A stretch of DNA of 64,000 bases from Lepas anatifera (Eukaryota > Arthropoda > Thecostraca > Lepadidae), in the NCBI GenBank assembly GCA_034440635.1, contig JAOTON010000386.1, forward strand, positions 1,467,001 through 1,531,000. The letters are read 5' to 3'. Below are positions 34,648 to 46,772 of the stretch, in pieces (the first letter of the stretch is position 1; every line of letters begins with the position of its first letter). The notes under the pieces are model-generated. The model saw nothing but the letters and a program-made list of their open reading frames with translations. It was not told the origin of the DNA and did no database searches. A program made the translations under genes and the position numbers.

Positions 34648-35500
34648 TTAGAATTTGGAACGACCCCAGACCCTTTCTAACCCAAAGAACGTCATGCCGT
34701 CAATGGAATGGTCCGTCTGGAGGAAGTGCTGGGTGGCCGGTAGCCTACCTCCCACCCCTGGTGACCGTACGGATGAGAGATGGTTCTGCACCCTAGTGTA
34801 TATCACATCACCAGTCTCCCCGACGTAACATACCAAAGAACATCTTTCGCACCATATTGCGTAGACTAAGTCAGCTGTTCTACAGCCAAACGTTCTATCG
34901 AACCATACCTGCCCTTTAGGCCCCTGTACTGTCTCCCCTGCATACCACCTCCTACATATCACACAGCTCTTTTTGCAGTCTTGCCTCCCAAGCCTTTTCC
35001 CTAATAATCTTGCCATCTTATGGTGCACCAAAATATCCTTGATTTCTCTCCCTCTTGAAGGCAGTCTATTCCTCGGGAATTTTTTTTAGCCTGTCTCAAC
35101 GTTCTAAAAGGTATCTTTTCCTCTTGAGAATATTTTTCACATCGGGAAGGAAACATGAGTACGTCAAAATCACAGAGACTGGCGATTCGACCTTACTTTT
35201 AACCCTCCTTTTCCCCATCAATTCCTCCCTCTTGATTCTGTCAACTTTTTTTAGTTCTTTCTCTACCATATCAACCTGGTAACCCCTCTCATGGAGCCGG
35301 GATTTTAGTCTTTCTCTCTGGTTCAGGTAGCTGCTTTGGTCGGAAAAATTCTTTTTAACCGGATGCCAAGGCCAAAGGGAACTGCTTTCTTCATATGGTC
35401 TAGATGGTCGGACCCAAAATGTAGGTACGACTTCGAATCGTTCTTTTCAGCGACAGGGAGTGGACGTGTTTTCAGTGCTCTTTGAAAATATAAAAATACT
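34648..35500 (-). pseudogene. Penelope-like element: RT C-terminus and GIY-YIG endonuclease, degenerate
   Basis: Reading 5' to 3' on the minus strand: a segment with YLHFGSDHLDHMKK and FGLGIR (35430-35340), then RLKSRLHERGYQV and LTYSCFLPDV (35320-35110), which are the RT thumb region of Penelope-like elements. After a stop and frame change comes the endonuclease frame (35031-34648): a cysteine cluster (CKKSCVICRRW), then LVYAIWCERC and YVGETG as the GIY and YIG motifs, then the R/H-containing VQNHLSSVRS. The stop and frame changes mean it is inactive. Downstream, near 34240, a GAAACGTATAT word suggests a decayed hammerhead in the tail. Confidence 0.8.
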
Positions 35501-36506
35501 CCTGTTCTAATTCAAAATCAGCAATGATACCATAGAGGTGAAGGATACATTCTTTTTTCTACATTATGTACTAATTTTTATTCGCCTCGACCGTCTCTGG
35601 TGCAAGCTAGAAGAAGATTAAAATAAGAAGTAAGTCATCATTTTTGGCCTACTATCCTCGTTTCGTCGCCAATCTTTCTCCTTGATTTTTTCTTGCGTTT
35701 CACGTGTTTTTAAGAGCTCCTTCAAGAAGAAAAGCTTCTGCGGCGGGAATATTGAAATATTTCAGGATGGCTAATTTTAGAGAACAATAAAAAACAAGTT
35801 TTGTGAAAGAAAACATCAGCACCAGAGATAAAAGAAAATAAAAAATATGCAACAATTGAACATCAGTGAAGCAAGATCAACGATGTCACAGACAAGATGG
35901 AGCACAAACAACGAAATTTATCAGATCGAAGACGAAATGAAAACGAAGCCGAAGAATCGAACATTTTCATCCTCATATTATTTTAGTTTAAATTTTCGAA
36001 GTGTGTGTGCGATTGTGTGTGTGTGTGTTTTTTTACCGGTACCTAATCCTTATCCTTATCTTTACTCTACCTGGAGGCTGTGAGCGCATGCGCCTGTGGC
36101 TGCAGCGACCCCCTCCAGGTAGAATCCCATCCTCTTGATCCTCACCTTTCCTCATCCTTACCATCTCCTTCCATAGTTTTTCACTTCATACTCATTGCGA
36201 CGACACTTTAAAAGCCACCTCATTTGTGTGGAAGTGTGAGAAATACATGATACATGATACATGAATCGGTGGGCTTCTCAAAAAGATCCGTGCTGAGAAG
36301 GCCCTCCGAATCGAGCCTTACCAACACGTCAAGGAATTAGATTTTTTGTGATGAGACACGCAGTTCCACCTTGCTATTTCGATGAATATTGTTAGCCTGC
36401 CGGTGAAAATCATTGAGGGCCTCCTCATCATGCAACCAGATACCCCACATATCATCAATGAACTGCCACATTCTAATATATCCCCAATGGTGCCCCAGGG
36501 GACACC

Positions 36507-36510
<4 letters not shown>
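35501..36510. other. No gene seen
   Basis: AT-rich with a short TG run at 36000-36028. No recognisable coding region. The upstream part of the Penelope element was not found here. Confidence 0.35.

Positions 36511-36584
<74 letters not shown>
36511..36584. repeat. (TA)n microsatellite
   Basis: About 74 bp of uninterrupted TA dinucleotide. Overlapping Ile/Tyr reading frames are artefacts. Confidence 0.95.
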
Positions 36585-36586
<2 letters not shown>

Positions 36587-36789
36587 ATTGTGTGTTTTTT
36601 ATACCACAGTTTTGTTATGCCAGATTCAGATAATTGCCCAACAGAGCCACAATATGTTTGGAGGCAAGCAAAGGCTCGACTCACTGGCGACGGAGCGTCA
36701 AGATTTCAGGGGGAGGGGGCGAGCTAGACTTTTCGATCCATTTCTCTCGGGTCAATGCCATATAGTTGGGGTTAACATTTCTCATTTGG

Positions 36790-37089
36790 GGGGGGTCAGC
36801 TAGGCGGCCCCAGTTGTCAGCTGTTGGTGTGACGACAGCGCTGACGTCACGGTGAGTAATCGGCCAATTGAAGCCCTTGAAGCATATTGAATATGGTAGT
36901 AGTTGCCCGATCATGACGTCATCCACAGGCAGGTTTATTTTTCATCCTAGAGGAGCATTTTAAAATCAAAATATTGAGCTCATTGTACATTTTTCAGAGA
37001 AATAATGGACGTTTTCATGATTTTCGGCTAAAAATATCACTAATTACACCAAATTCCTGGATTCGAACAAGGTGCAACATGCCCTTTAA
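36790..37089 (-). mobile_element. 5'-truncated CRE-family MITE
   Basis: It has the same orientation and order as the copy at 4442, starting within the region CAGTTGTCAGCTGTTGG and ending at TTAA (37086-37089) with a diverged TIR. The CRE palindrome TGACGTCA occurs twice, at 36842-36849 and 36914-36921. The left TIR is lost. Confidence 0.75.
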
Positions 37090-38097
37090 CGCAACTCTCC
37101 GATAAGTGGGCCCATACTCTCAAGCCAGTGGTAGATGAAAGGGGGCTGGGGGCTCATGCCCCACCTCCGAAATGTCAGGGTGCCTATAGTAAACCCCGGT
37201 TTGCGACCTGGGCTAACGACCCACCGGCGCAGGAGAGCCGCATGACAGTGTGTTGAAAGCAAATCATATTTCCTCCTCAATGTATCTCTTCATAATCCTA
37301 TGGGCTAGTGTTATCAGTCTTTCCTTTGAAATAACTAATAGGGCGCGCGGTCAACCTCAGATTCGAACCGGGCACCCCTGATCACGAGACAGGTCCTCTA
37401 ACCACCACACCATCATGCCACAATATTCGCCCTCCCACTAGCTTCTCGACCTGTGACCCGTCAGAAGGTCACTGGCCGGTATCTAACCAACCAACCAACG
37501 AAGGCGCCGTGGCGTGGCGCCGGGTGCTGTGTTCGCACAGAAAAGGCACGGTATATAGGTGCTTCTAGAAGACGAACAATACAATATTTTGGCCTGGAAT
37601 TACTTGTATCGGCGACCCAGGACCCTAAGCTGGCTTCATGCCAAATTTCATCCGCCTCCATTAATTTTAAGAACTTGAAGCCATGGTGAGAAACAAAGAT
37701 GGTCCGACAAATTTAGCACCTCGTAATACATGTTCGGACTAATTACTCTAAAGCCATTAGAGATAGGTGGGTAGTAGAAGTGAGTGAAATGTCCGCAAGT
37801 AACTTTCCTATTCAGCCACGTTAAATCTAAGTTTGTGAGTGACATGAGCACGGAACCAGGAAGCTGCAAAAAGTTGTTTTACTTAAATTATATTTATGTT
37901 TCAGGTGGAAGCAATGTTTTTCGTTATCTGAGATGAAAACTCAAATCGGTCTTCCGCAAGAACAGTAAAAACTAGGTCAAAATTTTACGTTTTGTACTCA
38001 AAACTATGCCTAAGTACAAGACAATTGGCCTAGCTACCCCTAGGCAACTGTCTTTAAGCTAACTGAAGCGTGCATTAGCGACGGCGAGCGACCTCAC
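37090..38097. other. No further ACAP exon recognised; tRNA-like repeat inside
   Basis: This stretch lies downstream of the last recognised ACAP exon on the minus strand. I looked for the third ankyrin repeat and the C-terminal tail and did not find them. Except for the tRNA-like sequence at 37341-37422, no feature is evident. Confidence 0.35.
37341..37422 (-). repeat. tRNA-like sequence (SINE head)
   Basis: On the minus strand there is a Glu/Asp-tRNA-like box A (GGTGTGGTGGTTAGAGGA) and a box B, GGTTCGAATCTG, with near-normal spacing. The anticodon arm is imperfect and the acceptor stem does not close, so I class it as a tRNA-derived repeat. Confidence 0.5.
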
Positions 38098-38175
38098 CGT
38101 TAGCGACGGCGAGGTGCAGCGCAGTCTCGGACTCACCGTTAGCGACGGCGAGGTGCAGCGCGGTCTCGGACTCAC
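38098..38175 (-). repeat. Two extra 39-bp copies of an exon end plus splice donor
   Basis: The 39 bases ending exon 38275-38176, including the donor, are repeated head to tail. Donors GTGAGT begin at 38175 and 38136, and a third, GTGAGG, at 38097. The copies stay in frame and would each add 13 residues (ESETALHLAVANG) if a later donor were used. Confidence 0.85.
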
Positions 38176-38275
38176 CGTTAGCGACGGCGAGGTGCAGCGC
38201 GGTCTGTCCGTCCGAGTCCAGCAGGTCAGGCTTGGCGCCGTTCAGCAGCAGATGCTGACACGCCATCACAGAGCC
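38176..38275 (-). CDS. ACAP exon: second ankyrin repeat
   Basis: A 100-bp exon starting after GCCGCAG and ending at GTGAGT. It encodes GSVMACQHLLLNG followed by DSDGQTALHLAVANG, typical ankyrin helices and turn (TALHLA motif), and joins the previous exon in phase 0. It aligns with the second ankyrin repeat of ACAP1-3. The donor side is duplicated (38098-38175), so the true 3' end could be 38176, 38137 or 38098. The first is preferred because it keeps the usual 33-residue spacing. Confidence 0.85.
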
Positions 38276-38370
38276 CTGCGGCAGCGGCGGTAGAGGGAGC
38301 AGTCAGAGGCGCCAGGCACGGTCAGCACGCGTCAGAACCGGGCCCGCAGGCACAAAGTGATACCAGCCCC

Positions 38371-39299
38371 CTCCCCGGTGGGCCTCCGCTCCACCTTCGA
38401 TTCATCGGATGGATTTCGAACTCCCTCCCCTCCATCTCGGCTCCTATGCAGGATAGCGAAAAACCACGACTTATCACTTCTTTGGCTCAGGTCAACATCG
38501 AAGACGACAGGTGAAAGAACATGACAGGTTAGAGGATAGTTTTTGGGTCCAACTGGGTTGAGTCAAAGCCAATTCTTAGGCGTCTTTGGATTCCTCTCGT
38601 TGCGGCGAATCGAATGATATATTATATGACTATACTAGGTTAAAATGTAAAAGTGACCTGGCCTAAGGTCAGGCCCACGTCAACTTCTGACCTAGAATGG
38701 TCAACATACATATCAACAGTCTTACAAAAACACTCCAAACGTAACAGTATCAAGATAGAAGCTCGACCACCATTTCATTTTAAGTTACAACCCAAGCTGA
38801 AAGCCCATTTCGTCCCCAAACGACCTCTCAGAGGTCACGAGTTTAAACTTGCAGCGTGATGCTGGAGAGTAGCATAAGACACCACGATTTTGATCATAAG
38901 AATTCATTCTCACCCATATATACGTAAAAAGAGCCATTTCTCCTCCATTTTCGTTTTCCCATCAATTTCCACTAGAGACATCATGACCCGTACCTGACCC
39001 TAACCCATCGATACAAAAAAATCACCTTACAACTTATGGCACACGGTGGGCCCACCGTGTCATATTAATACCAAAGTAGTAGACAAAAGCTGTTTTCACT
39101 GGTGTCACTTGAGAATTTATGGAGATGCCCCGGCTTGGTGAGCTGGTCTGAGATGAGACAGACTTACAATTTTCGGAAAAGTAACGCAAACGATCAAGGA
39201 TAAGTTGCGCCAAGTACAACTGCGCTCCACAACGCCGTTTTTGCACCGTTGGAAAAACCGGTGGGGTTATTCAAACACCCCCCCTGAGACGAGAGTTAA
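38371..39299 (+). mobile_element. Half-site-rich TTAA-family element in an ACAP intron
   Basis: The right end has TTAA at 39296-39299, preceded by a family end (TTCAAACACCCCCC). The left end near 38371 has lost its TTAA but keeps CCCCGGTGGGCCTCCG. The body matches 49895-50890 inverted. It has no coding capacity and fills most of the intron between the two ankyrin exons. Confidence 0.7.
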
Positions 39300-39594
39300 T
39301 ACATAGCAATAACAACACCGTACAAAGGAAACTTAAACAAAATACTGTGTATTAGGCATTGCAATACTTTAAAAATAGGTGTCCCAGAAACTGGCCGAGT
39401 TATGTGAGAAGCATATCCAAAGCAACTCATCAACGGAGAATGAGCGGTTTCACTGCGGAGCTTTAACACTGATGACAACCATAAAACATGCACCTACACT
39501 TCTATTTCAGGCAATTGTTTCCCACGACAACCAAGAGTTGTTGCATGTGTGTTTGAGCTGTTGCGGTGACGACCCAGCGCAGTGGCAGACTCAC

Positions 39595-39758
39595 GCTGGC
39601 GACGGCGGCGTGCAGCGGAGTGCGGTTGGTCCGCTGCGTGTTGTGCCAGCTGACGTTAGCCCTGAGAGCCAGCGCCGAACACATGACGGGCAGGTTGTGC
39701 GCCAGCGCTGCCTTCCACAGCAGCATGTCCGGATGCAGGTCCGACATGGACTCAGCGT
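39595..39758 (-). CDS. ACAP exon: start of ankyrin domain
   Basis: A 164-bp exon, acceptor TCTTCCAG and donor GTGAGT. The peptide runs AESMSDLHPDMLLWKAA, then NLPVMCSALALRANVSW, then TNRTPLHAAVAS. It matches the ACAP segment in which a DLHP-type motif leads into the first ankyrin repeat (NLP-MA-AL--GA-VNW, TPL--AV). It starts in phase 1 and ends in phase 0. A 53-bp minisatellite begins only about 8 bp upstream of the acceptor, so the normal polypyrimidine region is replaced by repeat-derived sequence. Confidence 0.9.
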
Positions 39759-39765
39759 CTGGAAG

Positions 39766-40992
39766 AGAGTGAGAGGGTCAGAGGGTCGCCGACCGTCCCG
39801 GACTCGGCTGCCCGGGAGAGAGTGGAGAGGGTCAGAGGGCCGCCGCCCGTCCCGGGCTGGGCTGCCCGGGACGGAGAGAGTGAGAGGGTCAGAGGGCCGC
39901 CGGCCGTCCCGGACTCGGCTGCCCGGGACGAAGAGAGTGAGAGGGTCAGAGGGCCGCCGGCCGTCCCGGGCTGGGCTGCCCGGGAGAGAGTGAGAGGGTC
40001 AGAGGGCCGCCGGCCGTCCCGGACTCGGCTGCCCGGGAGAGAGTGAGAGGGTCAGAGGGCCGCCGGCCGTCCCGGACTCGGCTACCCGGGAGAGAGTGAG
40101 AGGGCCAGAGGGCCGCCGGCCGTCCCGGACTCGGCTGCCCGGGAGAGAGTGAGAGGGTCAGAGGGCCGCCGGCCGTCCCGGACTCGGCTGCCCGGGAGAG
40201 AGTGAGAGGGCCAGAGGCCGCCGGCCGTCCCGGGCTGGGCTGCCCGGGAGAGAGTGAGAGGGTCAGAGGGCCGCCGGCCGTCCCGGGCTGGGCTGCCCGG
40301 GAGAGAGTGAGAGGGTCAGAGGCCGCCGGCCGTCCCGGACTCGGCTGCCCGGGAGAGAGTGAGAGGGCCCGAGGCCGCCGGCCGTCCCGGGCTGGGCTGC
40401 CCGGGAGAGAGTGAGAGGGTCAGAGGGCCGCCGGCCGTCCCGGGCTGGGCTGCCCGGGAGAGAGTGAGAGGGTCAGAGGGCCGCCGGCCGTCCCGGACTC
40501 GGCTGCCCGGGAGAGAGTGAGAGGGTCAGAGGGCCGCCGGCCGTCCCGGACTCGGCTGCCCGGGAGAGAGTGAGAGGGGTCAGAGGGCCGCCGGCCGTCC
40601 CGGACTCGGCTGCCCGGGAGAGAGTGAGAGGGTCAGAGGGCCGCCGGCCGTCCCGGACTCGGCTGCCCGGGAGAGAGTGAGAGGGTCAGAGGGCCGCCGG
40701 CCGTCCCGGACTCGGCTGCCCGGGAGAGAGTGAGAGGGTCAGAGGGCCGCCGGCCGTCCCGGACTCCGGCTGCCCGGGAGAGAGTGAGAGGGTCAGAGGG
40801 CCGCCGGCCGTCCCGGGCTGGGCTGCCCGGGAGAGAGTGAGAGGGTCAGAGGGCCGCCGGCCGTCCCGGACTCGGCTGCCCGGGAGAGAGTGAGAGGGTC
40901 AGAGGGCCGCCGGCCGTCCCGGACTCGGCTGCCCGGGAGGGAGTGAGAGGGTCAGAGGGCCACCGGCCGTCCCGGACTCGGCTGCCCGGCCG
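39766..40992. repeat. 53-bp GC-rich minisatellite, about 23 copies
   Basis: The unit of about 53 bp includes GAGAGGGTCAGAGGGCCGCC and CCGTCCCGGACTCGGCTGCC. It alternates GGACTCGGCT and GGGCTGGGCT subtypes with few other changes, so it is young and homogeneous. It abuts the acceptor of ACAP exon 39758-39595, and the acceptor itself resembles the start of the unit. Reading frames across it are artefacts. Confidence 0.95.
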
Positions 40993-43610
40993 GGAAGGCT
41001 CGGCACAACACGACCGCTGAAACTGTGGGGTTCAGAGAACATAGGTGAATGAGCATTTAAATAAATCTTTGGCCCGATCTTACATCTATTCTTGATTTTA
41101 AATCTTCTTGGGCCCTTTTAAACTACCCTTGCAAGATTATCTGACAATTAGTGAACGAAAGTCTAGATTGACCACACATCACGCGTCACGCATGTACTGC
41201 GCTTTCACACTGCTACTGACCGATTTAGGAGGCAACTACTTCCGAAACAAAATATCTCAGTCCCCGAAACTATGACACATGCAGTTGAGTTAGTCTTGTC
41301 TGAAACGGTGGAAATCAGCATCTCGCCCTCGGGCTGTGGCGGTATGGTAGCCAAAGCACCGAGTTTCTGATTCGCCTGGCCGCGTTTAAATCCCCGTTAG
41401 CTCTCCGAACAAAGTATAAGTGGATCCCAGTAATGTCTTCCAACAACTAAAGAAATGGCAACGACATATGACCTTAAGAGCTAATGTCGTAGCCCCCCGC
41501 CCCGCAAAGACCAACCCGCGGTTAAAGCGTGATTTAATGGCAAATCAGTTAATGTATTGCACACGAATTGATTGCTAACCCAACATTACATTGCATAAGA
41601 TTAAATGAATGGCCATAGACTGGGCATAGCAATGATCTTTTAAATCATTTAACGGTATGATCCATGTCAGACACAAAACAAGACATAAAAAGCGGTTTGA
41701 ACGTCGCTAAGACGCTTTTTCGGCAGTTGCCAATGACCCGTCGCTTGCTCATTGTTGTCAGCTGAATTTAAATGAGTTAAAAGTACGTAATTATATTACT
41801 GGCTCCACCACAAGCGTCGACACCGGACAAAAAGTGAGGAGATCATGAGTGTTATTTCCACTCACGGGGGGCCACCCACAAAAAACATCCACCTTTGAGG
41901 TCATTACTAACATCAATTGATGCTGACACTAAACCTTTTCGACGTGTTTCAAATTTGGTTGAGGGAAGAAAATGTTCCGGCAAAACGTGGGATTGAGAGG
42001 CAAGCCATCCCGAGTCCAACGGAAGGGACACCTCTGATTTGCATTATATATGATCTGTTTACCCAAATCTAACAACCACTATCTGATGTAATGAAGCACA
42101 GGAATTTAAGAACAGACCAAGTCCATTAAAGCAAGCAGGGCCAATTAACAAGGAAGCATTTGACGTCAGGGAATCAGGCATGTTTGTTTGAGGATTGAAG
42201 AGGCCGACCACAGATCCGCAGGCCAAGGATAGCCGACCCAAAATAAAACTAATAAAACCAATCGATTGGAGGCTCAACAAAGCAGGACAAACAGGGCAGT
42301 GAAGAGCTTACAAGCGGAAGAAAACGCTCCAATTAGCGTCAAGTAGACACCCGCGAACCCCTAGCCCTGCCAGGGCAGAGGGCAATTAACGCAATAAAAC
42401 GGACCGCGCAGCCACCAGCGGCGACCGAGCGGAAGCGGCTGAGCAGCGCCGGTTGTGAACGACGGTACAAACACACAGCCAGCAGCGCGCCTTCTCCGAT
42501 CGGCAACTGGAACATTTGAAAACTGAGCCTCTCCGCAGCCTGGCCAGCTGAAGTCACCGCTCCGGGTGCTTTTTGCTTTTTTGTTTTGTTTTTTATTTTA
42601 AAGTCACCGTCACAGCTCTCGAAAATATTCCCCGAAATGCAGGCCTGGGCTGGATCTGAGCTGACGTTCACGCATTAACACATCAACTCCGCTCCTCTGA
42701 TGCTGGAATGCAATGACCCAAGGAGGACGAAACTGAACAATGCTACCCCGATGCTGTGATATTGTTTCATAATATTAGTCCTTAAAACTTGAGGTGCATC
42801 AGGACAAATCCAGCACAGATAGTTTTACGAGTTTATCAGGTACCAAGGGTACTATAAGATACCGATTTAGACATCCAGAACAGAGCTTCCGATATTTACC
42901 ATAAGCATTCCAAAAGTATTCTCAACGGATCCAACCTCTCATAGTAAGGTTTTTTTACGGACATGTAAAACGGTCAGAAGGAAGAACAGAAGTGGATGGC
43001 TTGACGCATACACGGTAAGAATATTGCCCATTCCCGTGTTACAAACTGTTGCTAACAAGGCAGCCAACTTGAAAATACATACCTATAAAAGAGATACTGT
43101 GGAAAAGGGCTTGCATAGTGGAGAAGACCTATATGGAGCCAAAGAGGACAATTTCCAAATATAATACAGGGTGCACGTCCCACTCCCGCCCAGCTCTAGA
43201 ACTGTTGCATACAAAGTAGAGTTTGAGAATCGGATTTAATACAGCAAATAAAATACTTGAATAAAAAGAGAAAATACAAGCCAGGACCGGACAACTTTGG
43301 AAAAAGAAAACGGAATTGAATCAGTATCTAAAACATTATCATATTATTTGAAATTAAATCTAAGTTGATAGGTTGTTAATTGGCCTGCCTCGAGTACTGG
43401 ATACAACATTACAGTTAAATGGGTCAAATTTGCATCAATGATTCGAGAAGACAGGTCAGTTAAAAATTTATCACCGGATATCCTGATCCTTGGCTGAGCA
43501 CTGCGAAATTTATCGAAATAAAATTCACCATGAAATTGTGTTAATTGACATGTACCCAGTCATCTTTTACCACTTTAAGAGTACGCCCTCGATTGATGGT
43601 GCAGGCAATC
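40993..43610. other. ACAP intron, no exon recognised; tRNA-like SINE head inside
   Basis: No exon is supported. At 41333-41402 there is a tRNA-like sequence on the plus strand (box A TGTGGCGGTATGGTAGCC, box B GCGTTTAAATCCCCG). A CCCGCGGTTAA word at 41515-41525 looks like a stray TTAA-element end. The frame 42339-42671 (minus) has no domain. Confidence 0.4.
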
Positions 43611-43930
43611 AGACTGTTCCACAAATGGTGGGACAATCCCAATCAGACTGTTCCACAGATGGTGGGACAGTCTCAATCAGACTGTTCCACAGATGGTGGG
43701 ACAGTCTCGATCAGACTGTTCCAAAGATGGTGGGACAGTCTCAATCAGACTTCCACAGATGGTGGGACAGTCTCGATCAGACTTCCAAAGATGGTGGGAC
43801 AGTCTCAATCAGACTTCCACAGATGGTGGGACAGTCTCGATCAGACTGTTCCACAGTTGGTGAAACAGACTCAATCAGACTGTTCCACAGATGGTTGGGC
43901 AGTTTCAATCCGACTCTTCCACAGGTGGGG
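43611..43930. repeat. 34-bp hairpin minisatellite, array 1
   Basis: About ten head-to-tail units around GACTGTTCCAC-AGAT-GGTGGGACAGTC, which is itself an inverted repeat (an 11-bp stem with one wobble), followed by a 7-base linker such as TCAATCA. Three units are shortened to 31 bp by loss of TGT. Open frames across it are repeat artefacts. Confidence 0.9.
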
Positions 43931-44110
43931 CATTCCACGACAAATCGACAAATCGATGGGTTGAAATAACACCCTCATATCTCAGATTTTCATGAAAATT
44001 TGGGACTAGGGTTCTCGGTGGCGCTGAAAACGACTGCGGTATTTTTAGTCTCGGCTGGATAATCGTTTCGGAGTTATAGCCTCGGGCAATCCAACATCGG
44101 ACGCGTGCAT
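43929..44110. repeat. Right flank of array 1, inverted copy of the left flank of array 2
   Basis: GGCATTCCACGACAAATCG (43929 onwards) occurs as its complement at 46751-46769, just left of array 2. Weaker inverted similarity continues for about 180 bp (CTCATATCTCAGATTTT and GAGTTATAGCCTC). Confidence 0.65.
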
Positions 44111-45227
44111 CGGACTTTTCGCTTGAGTTTTTAGTCATTTAAATTAAAAGGTATTCCTTCAAGAGGTTACATGAAAATAATGCAAAAAGTATGAACAATA
44201 CAAATATGTAAGTTTAATTATGCTAATTGGTACAAATATGTATAAAATATAATTCCAAACTTTTGCAAAGATACGTATACATATTTCCTATGTTTTTATT
44301 GACTTGAAAACAACTTCATGTGAAAGAGCATTGTTTAAACTATATATAACGACAGTAAAAGAATGGAGACTACACAACAAAATCAGTAACGAGCACCGCA
44401 GACCAAGCCCAATACCGTCGCCGGCCACTCAGCCTGCAGTCGGCACGCCGCATAGACGCGCCCGGTTGGAAGTGGGGTAACGGGGAGGGGAGAACTGAGC
44501 AAGACTGCACATTGGTGACATTGCGAATAAACTAGATGTGGTGTGGAGGCTACTATTGCTAACATAAAAATTTGAGCCGTTCCGAAAAAAATGAACGTAA
44601 TATCGGAACATTCGGAACAATTCCGACACTGGTGCATTTGGTGGAAAATGTAGTGGGACGATTATGCGTCAGAAGCCGATTATTACTATTGTCTTAGGTT
44701 TGTTTTAGATAGTTTTCTTTTTCTAACCATGCCCTAAAAAGTTGCATGTATCCCAGCTCAATTTATCTTAGAAAGTACACATCACAAACAAAAAGTCATA
44801 CAGCGTCCATACCGACAACTGCTTTTCGAACATACAAGATTAAGACATGATGCTTTACTTAAGATCTGACCCACGGATCGGAAGAACGGCTCCATCACAT
44901 GGTACCATTGAACTTCACAGATTCAACTGGAAAATCGAACCTTCTGTCCCTCATCATTCGAGAAGTCATAGACAATAACAGTCTTCGAATTGACCGGTAC
45001 GAACTTGTGAATCTTTAATGTTCCTTTTCTCGTGACTGCCTTCTTGAAGCGTTTTCTGAGCTAAGTAGCTAATTTGAGAACTTTTTGTTGAAGCATTTTG
45101 GGTAGAGATCGAGGCAAGCAATGTAACACTGCTTTCCGTGTCCCCTTCCAAGCATGTTTGCTGAGATCGTAAGGAGATGGGTACCCCCTGCCAGTAAAGG
45201 TGACCCGGGGCCTCATACCAGCGCGTG

Positions 45228-46140
45228 TTAAAAAACAAACTGGAGCGGAGTCTCGGAGGCCCTCACCTACTTTTTTCTGGGTGGCCGGAGAACCCTTCGT
45301 GGCCAAAATACGCTATTTCACTACTTGTGAGAATATTCAATGGCACATCGATTGGTCAAATAACCTTGAAAATCAGGCCCAATTTTGTAATTATAGGCTT
45401 AAAAAGTTAAACCCTTTATTTTGAGATCGCTGCAATCGCGCGGTTGCACCAGTTCGCGTGCAAACAAAGACCAACTCGCAACGTTATAGCGCCATATAAA
45501 ACAAGATTATATGCTAATTTCACCCGTCATGAAGGTCAAGGTCACATTTCAAGGCCATACCAGCATTCTCAAAGTTATTGGTCCGATGCTTCTGGTCGCC
45601 TGGTTTTACCCAGTATGACGCATATCATGTTATGACGTCAAAGTTAAGATAAATCAATGTAAATTTCAAGGTCACAGGTCAAATTAAAATGTCATGGGTA
45701 AAGGTCAATGCTCATTGCCCATCTAACGGTTGCTATGGTGCCAGTCATGGTGTAAATAAGGGTAATATGCCATATTGTGACGTCTTAGGTCAATGACCTT
45801 GAATGGCCTTAACCCCAAAAATTATGTTTACAATTCTTGAGACGTTCTCACTATGGCCTTGCTCTGTTTTTAGTGCATTCTGGACTAATTTGAGCTTAAT
45901 CACAGCATTTCCGGATGAATACCCAGCACGGCTAATACTTGACCTTTATGACCTCGTTTGAACTTGACGATACTGACCTAGGTCAATTAAGGTCAGTCAT
46001 AATATAGATTTCAATAGTTCCCACCCAGTCCCCAACAGGAGTTTTTCTAAGCCTCCTAGTTTCCGAGAGCTCAGGGGGCCTACCAGTCCACCCCCTCCAG
46101 TGCCCGTAGGTGTCGGACGCCTCTCCAGTGCGCGTTTTAA
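45228..46140 (-). mobile_element. TTAA-flanked half-site-rich transposon, inverted relative of 23654-24580
   Basis: It is bounded by TTAA at 45228-45231 and 46137-46140. The left part reads GGAGAACCCTTCGTGGCCAAAATACG, the inverse of the right part of the 23654 element, and the right end is CTCCAGTGCGCGTTTTAA. It is rich in AGGTCA. Just left of it, CCAGCGCGTGTTAA looks like the end of yet another TTAA element sharing the same TTAA. Confidence 0.75.
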
Positions 46141-46589
46141 GGAATGTGACATTAATTACAATTTATTGTTTTAAATACATCCTTACCATCATTGACGACC
46201 AATTCCACCATTGAGACATTTTTCGTGACCAGACACGTTTGATAGTTGTAGCGACGGCGGGCCGCGCCAGCGCACGAACCTCACAAAAGTGGGGTTTCGG
46301 GACGTTTGGGAGCTCAGATCTCGCTTTCTGTTAAAGTCTCCATTCTTTTTATTATTGAATCCTATAGAGAAAAGTATAAAGAGTAATGTGAGTCTCAAAA
46401 AGTTTACAATAATTAATAGGAAAACATTTTTTATAGATTTTGAAAAAAATTGAAGAACGTATAATATATTTAAAATTTAATTTTTTGAATTAGATTTCTA
46501 ATGAGCTAGAATTCTTAATTCGTCCTTAAGATACCTAGATCAAGTTTTTGTGGCATTTGTAGAAGCATACAGGTAAAATTTCGTCTTTA

Positions 46590-46769
46590 AAAAAGACATA
46601 CAAGTGGGTATGGTCAAAATGTCTGAGGCTATAATTTTCAAACCGTACGTCAGGAAGGAAAATGAATACGAAAATCGTATCAGCTCCATCAATAGCCCCA
46701 ATGACAAAAAATATACCAAAATCTGCGACATGAGGTTGTAATCGACTTGTCGATTTGTCGTGGAATGCC
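46590..46769. repeat. Left flank of array 2, inverted with respect to the flank of array 1
   Basis: CGATTTGTCGTGGAATGCC (46751-46769) is the complement of the sequence right of array 1. The similarity fades towards 46590. See the entry at 43929. Confidence 0.65.
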
Positions 46770-46772
46770 CCA

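Noticed and set aside
43490..43969. Frames with repeated WWDS, QTVP and GGTVSIRLF words (also 46747-47431)
   Set aside because: A 34-bp period cannot keep a frame. All three phases are open across the hairpin units, which is an artefact of the repeat.
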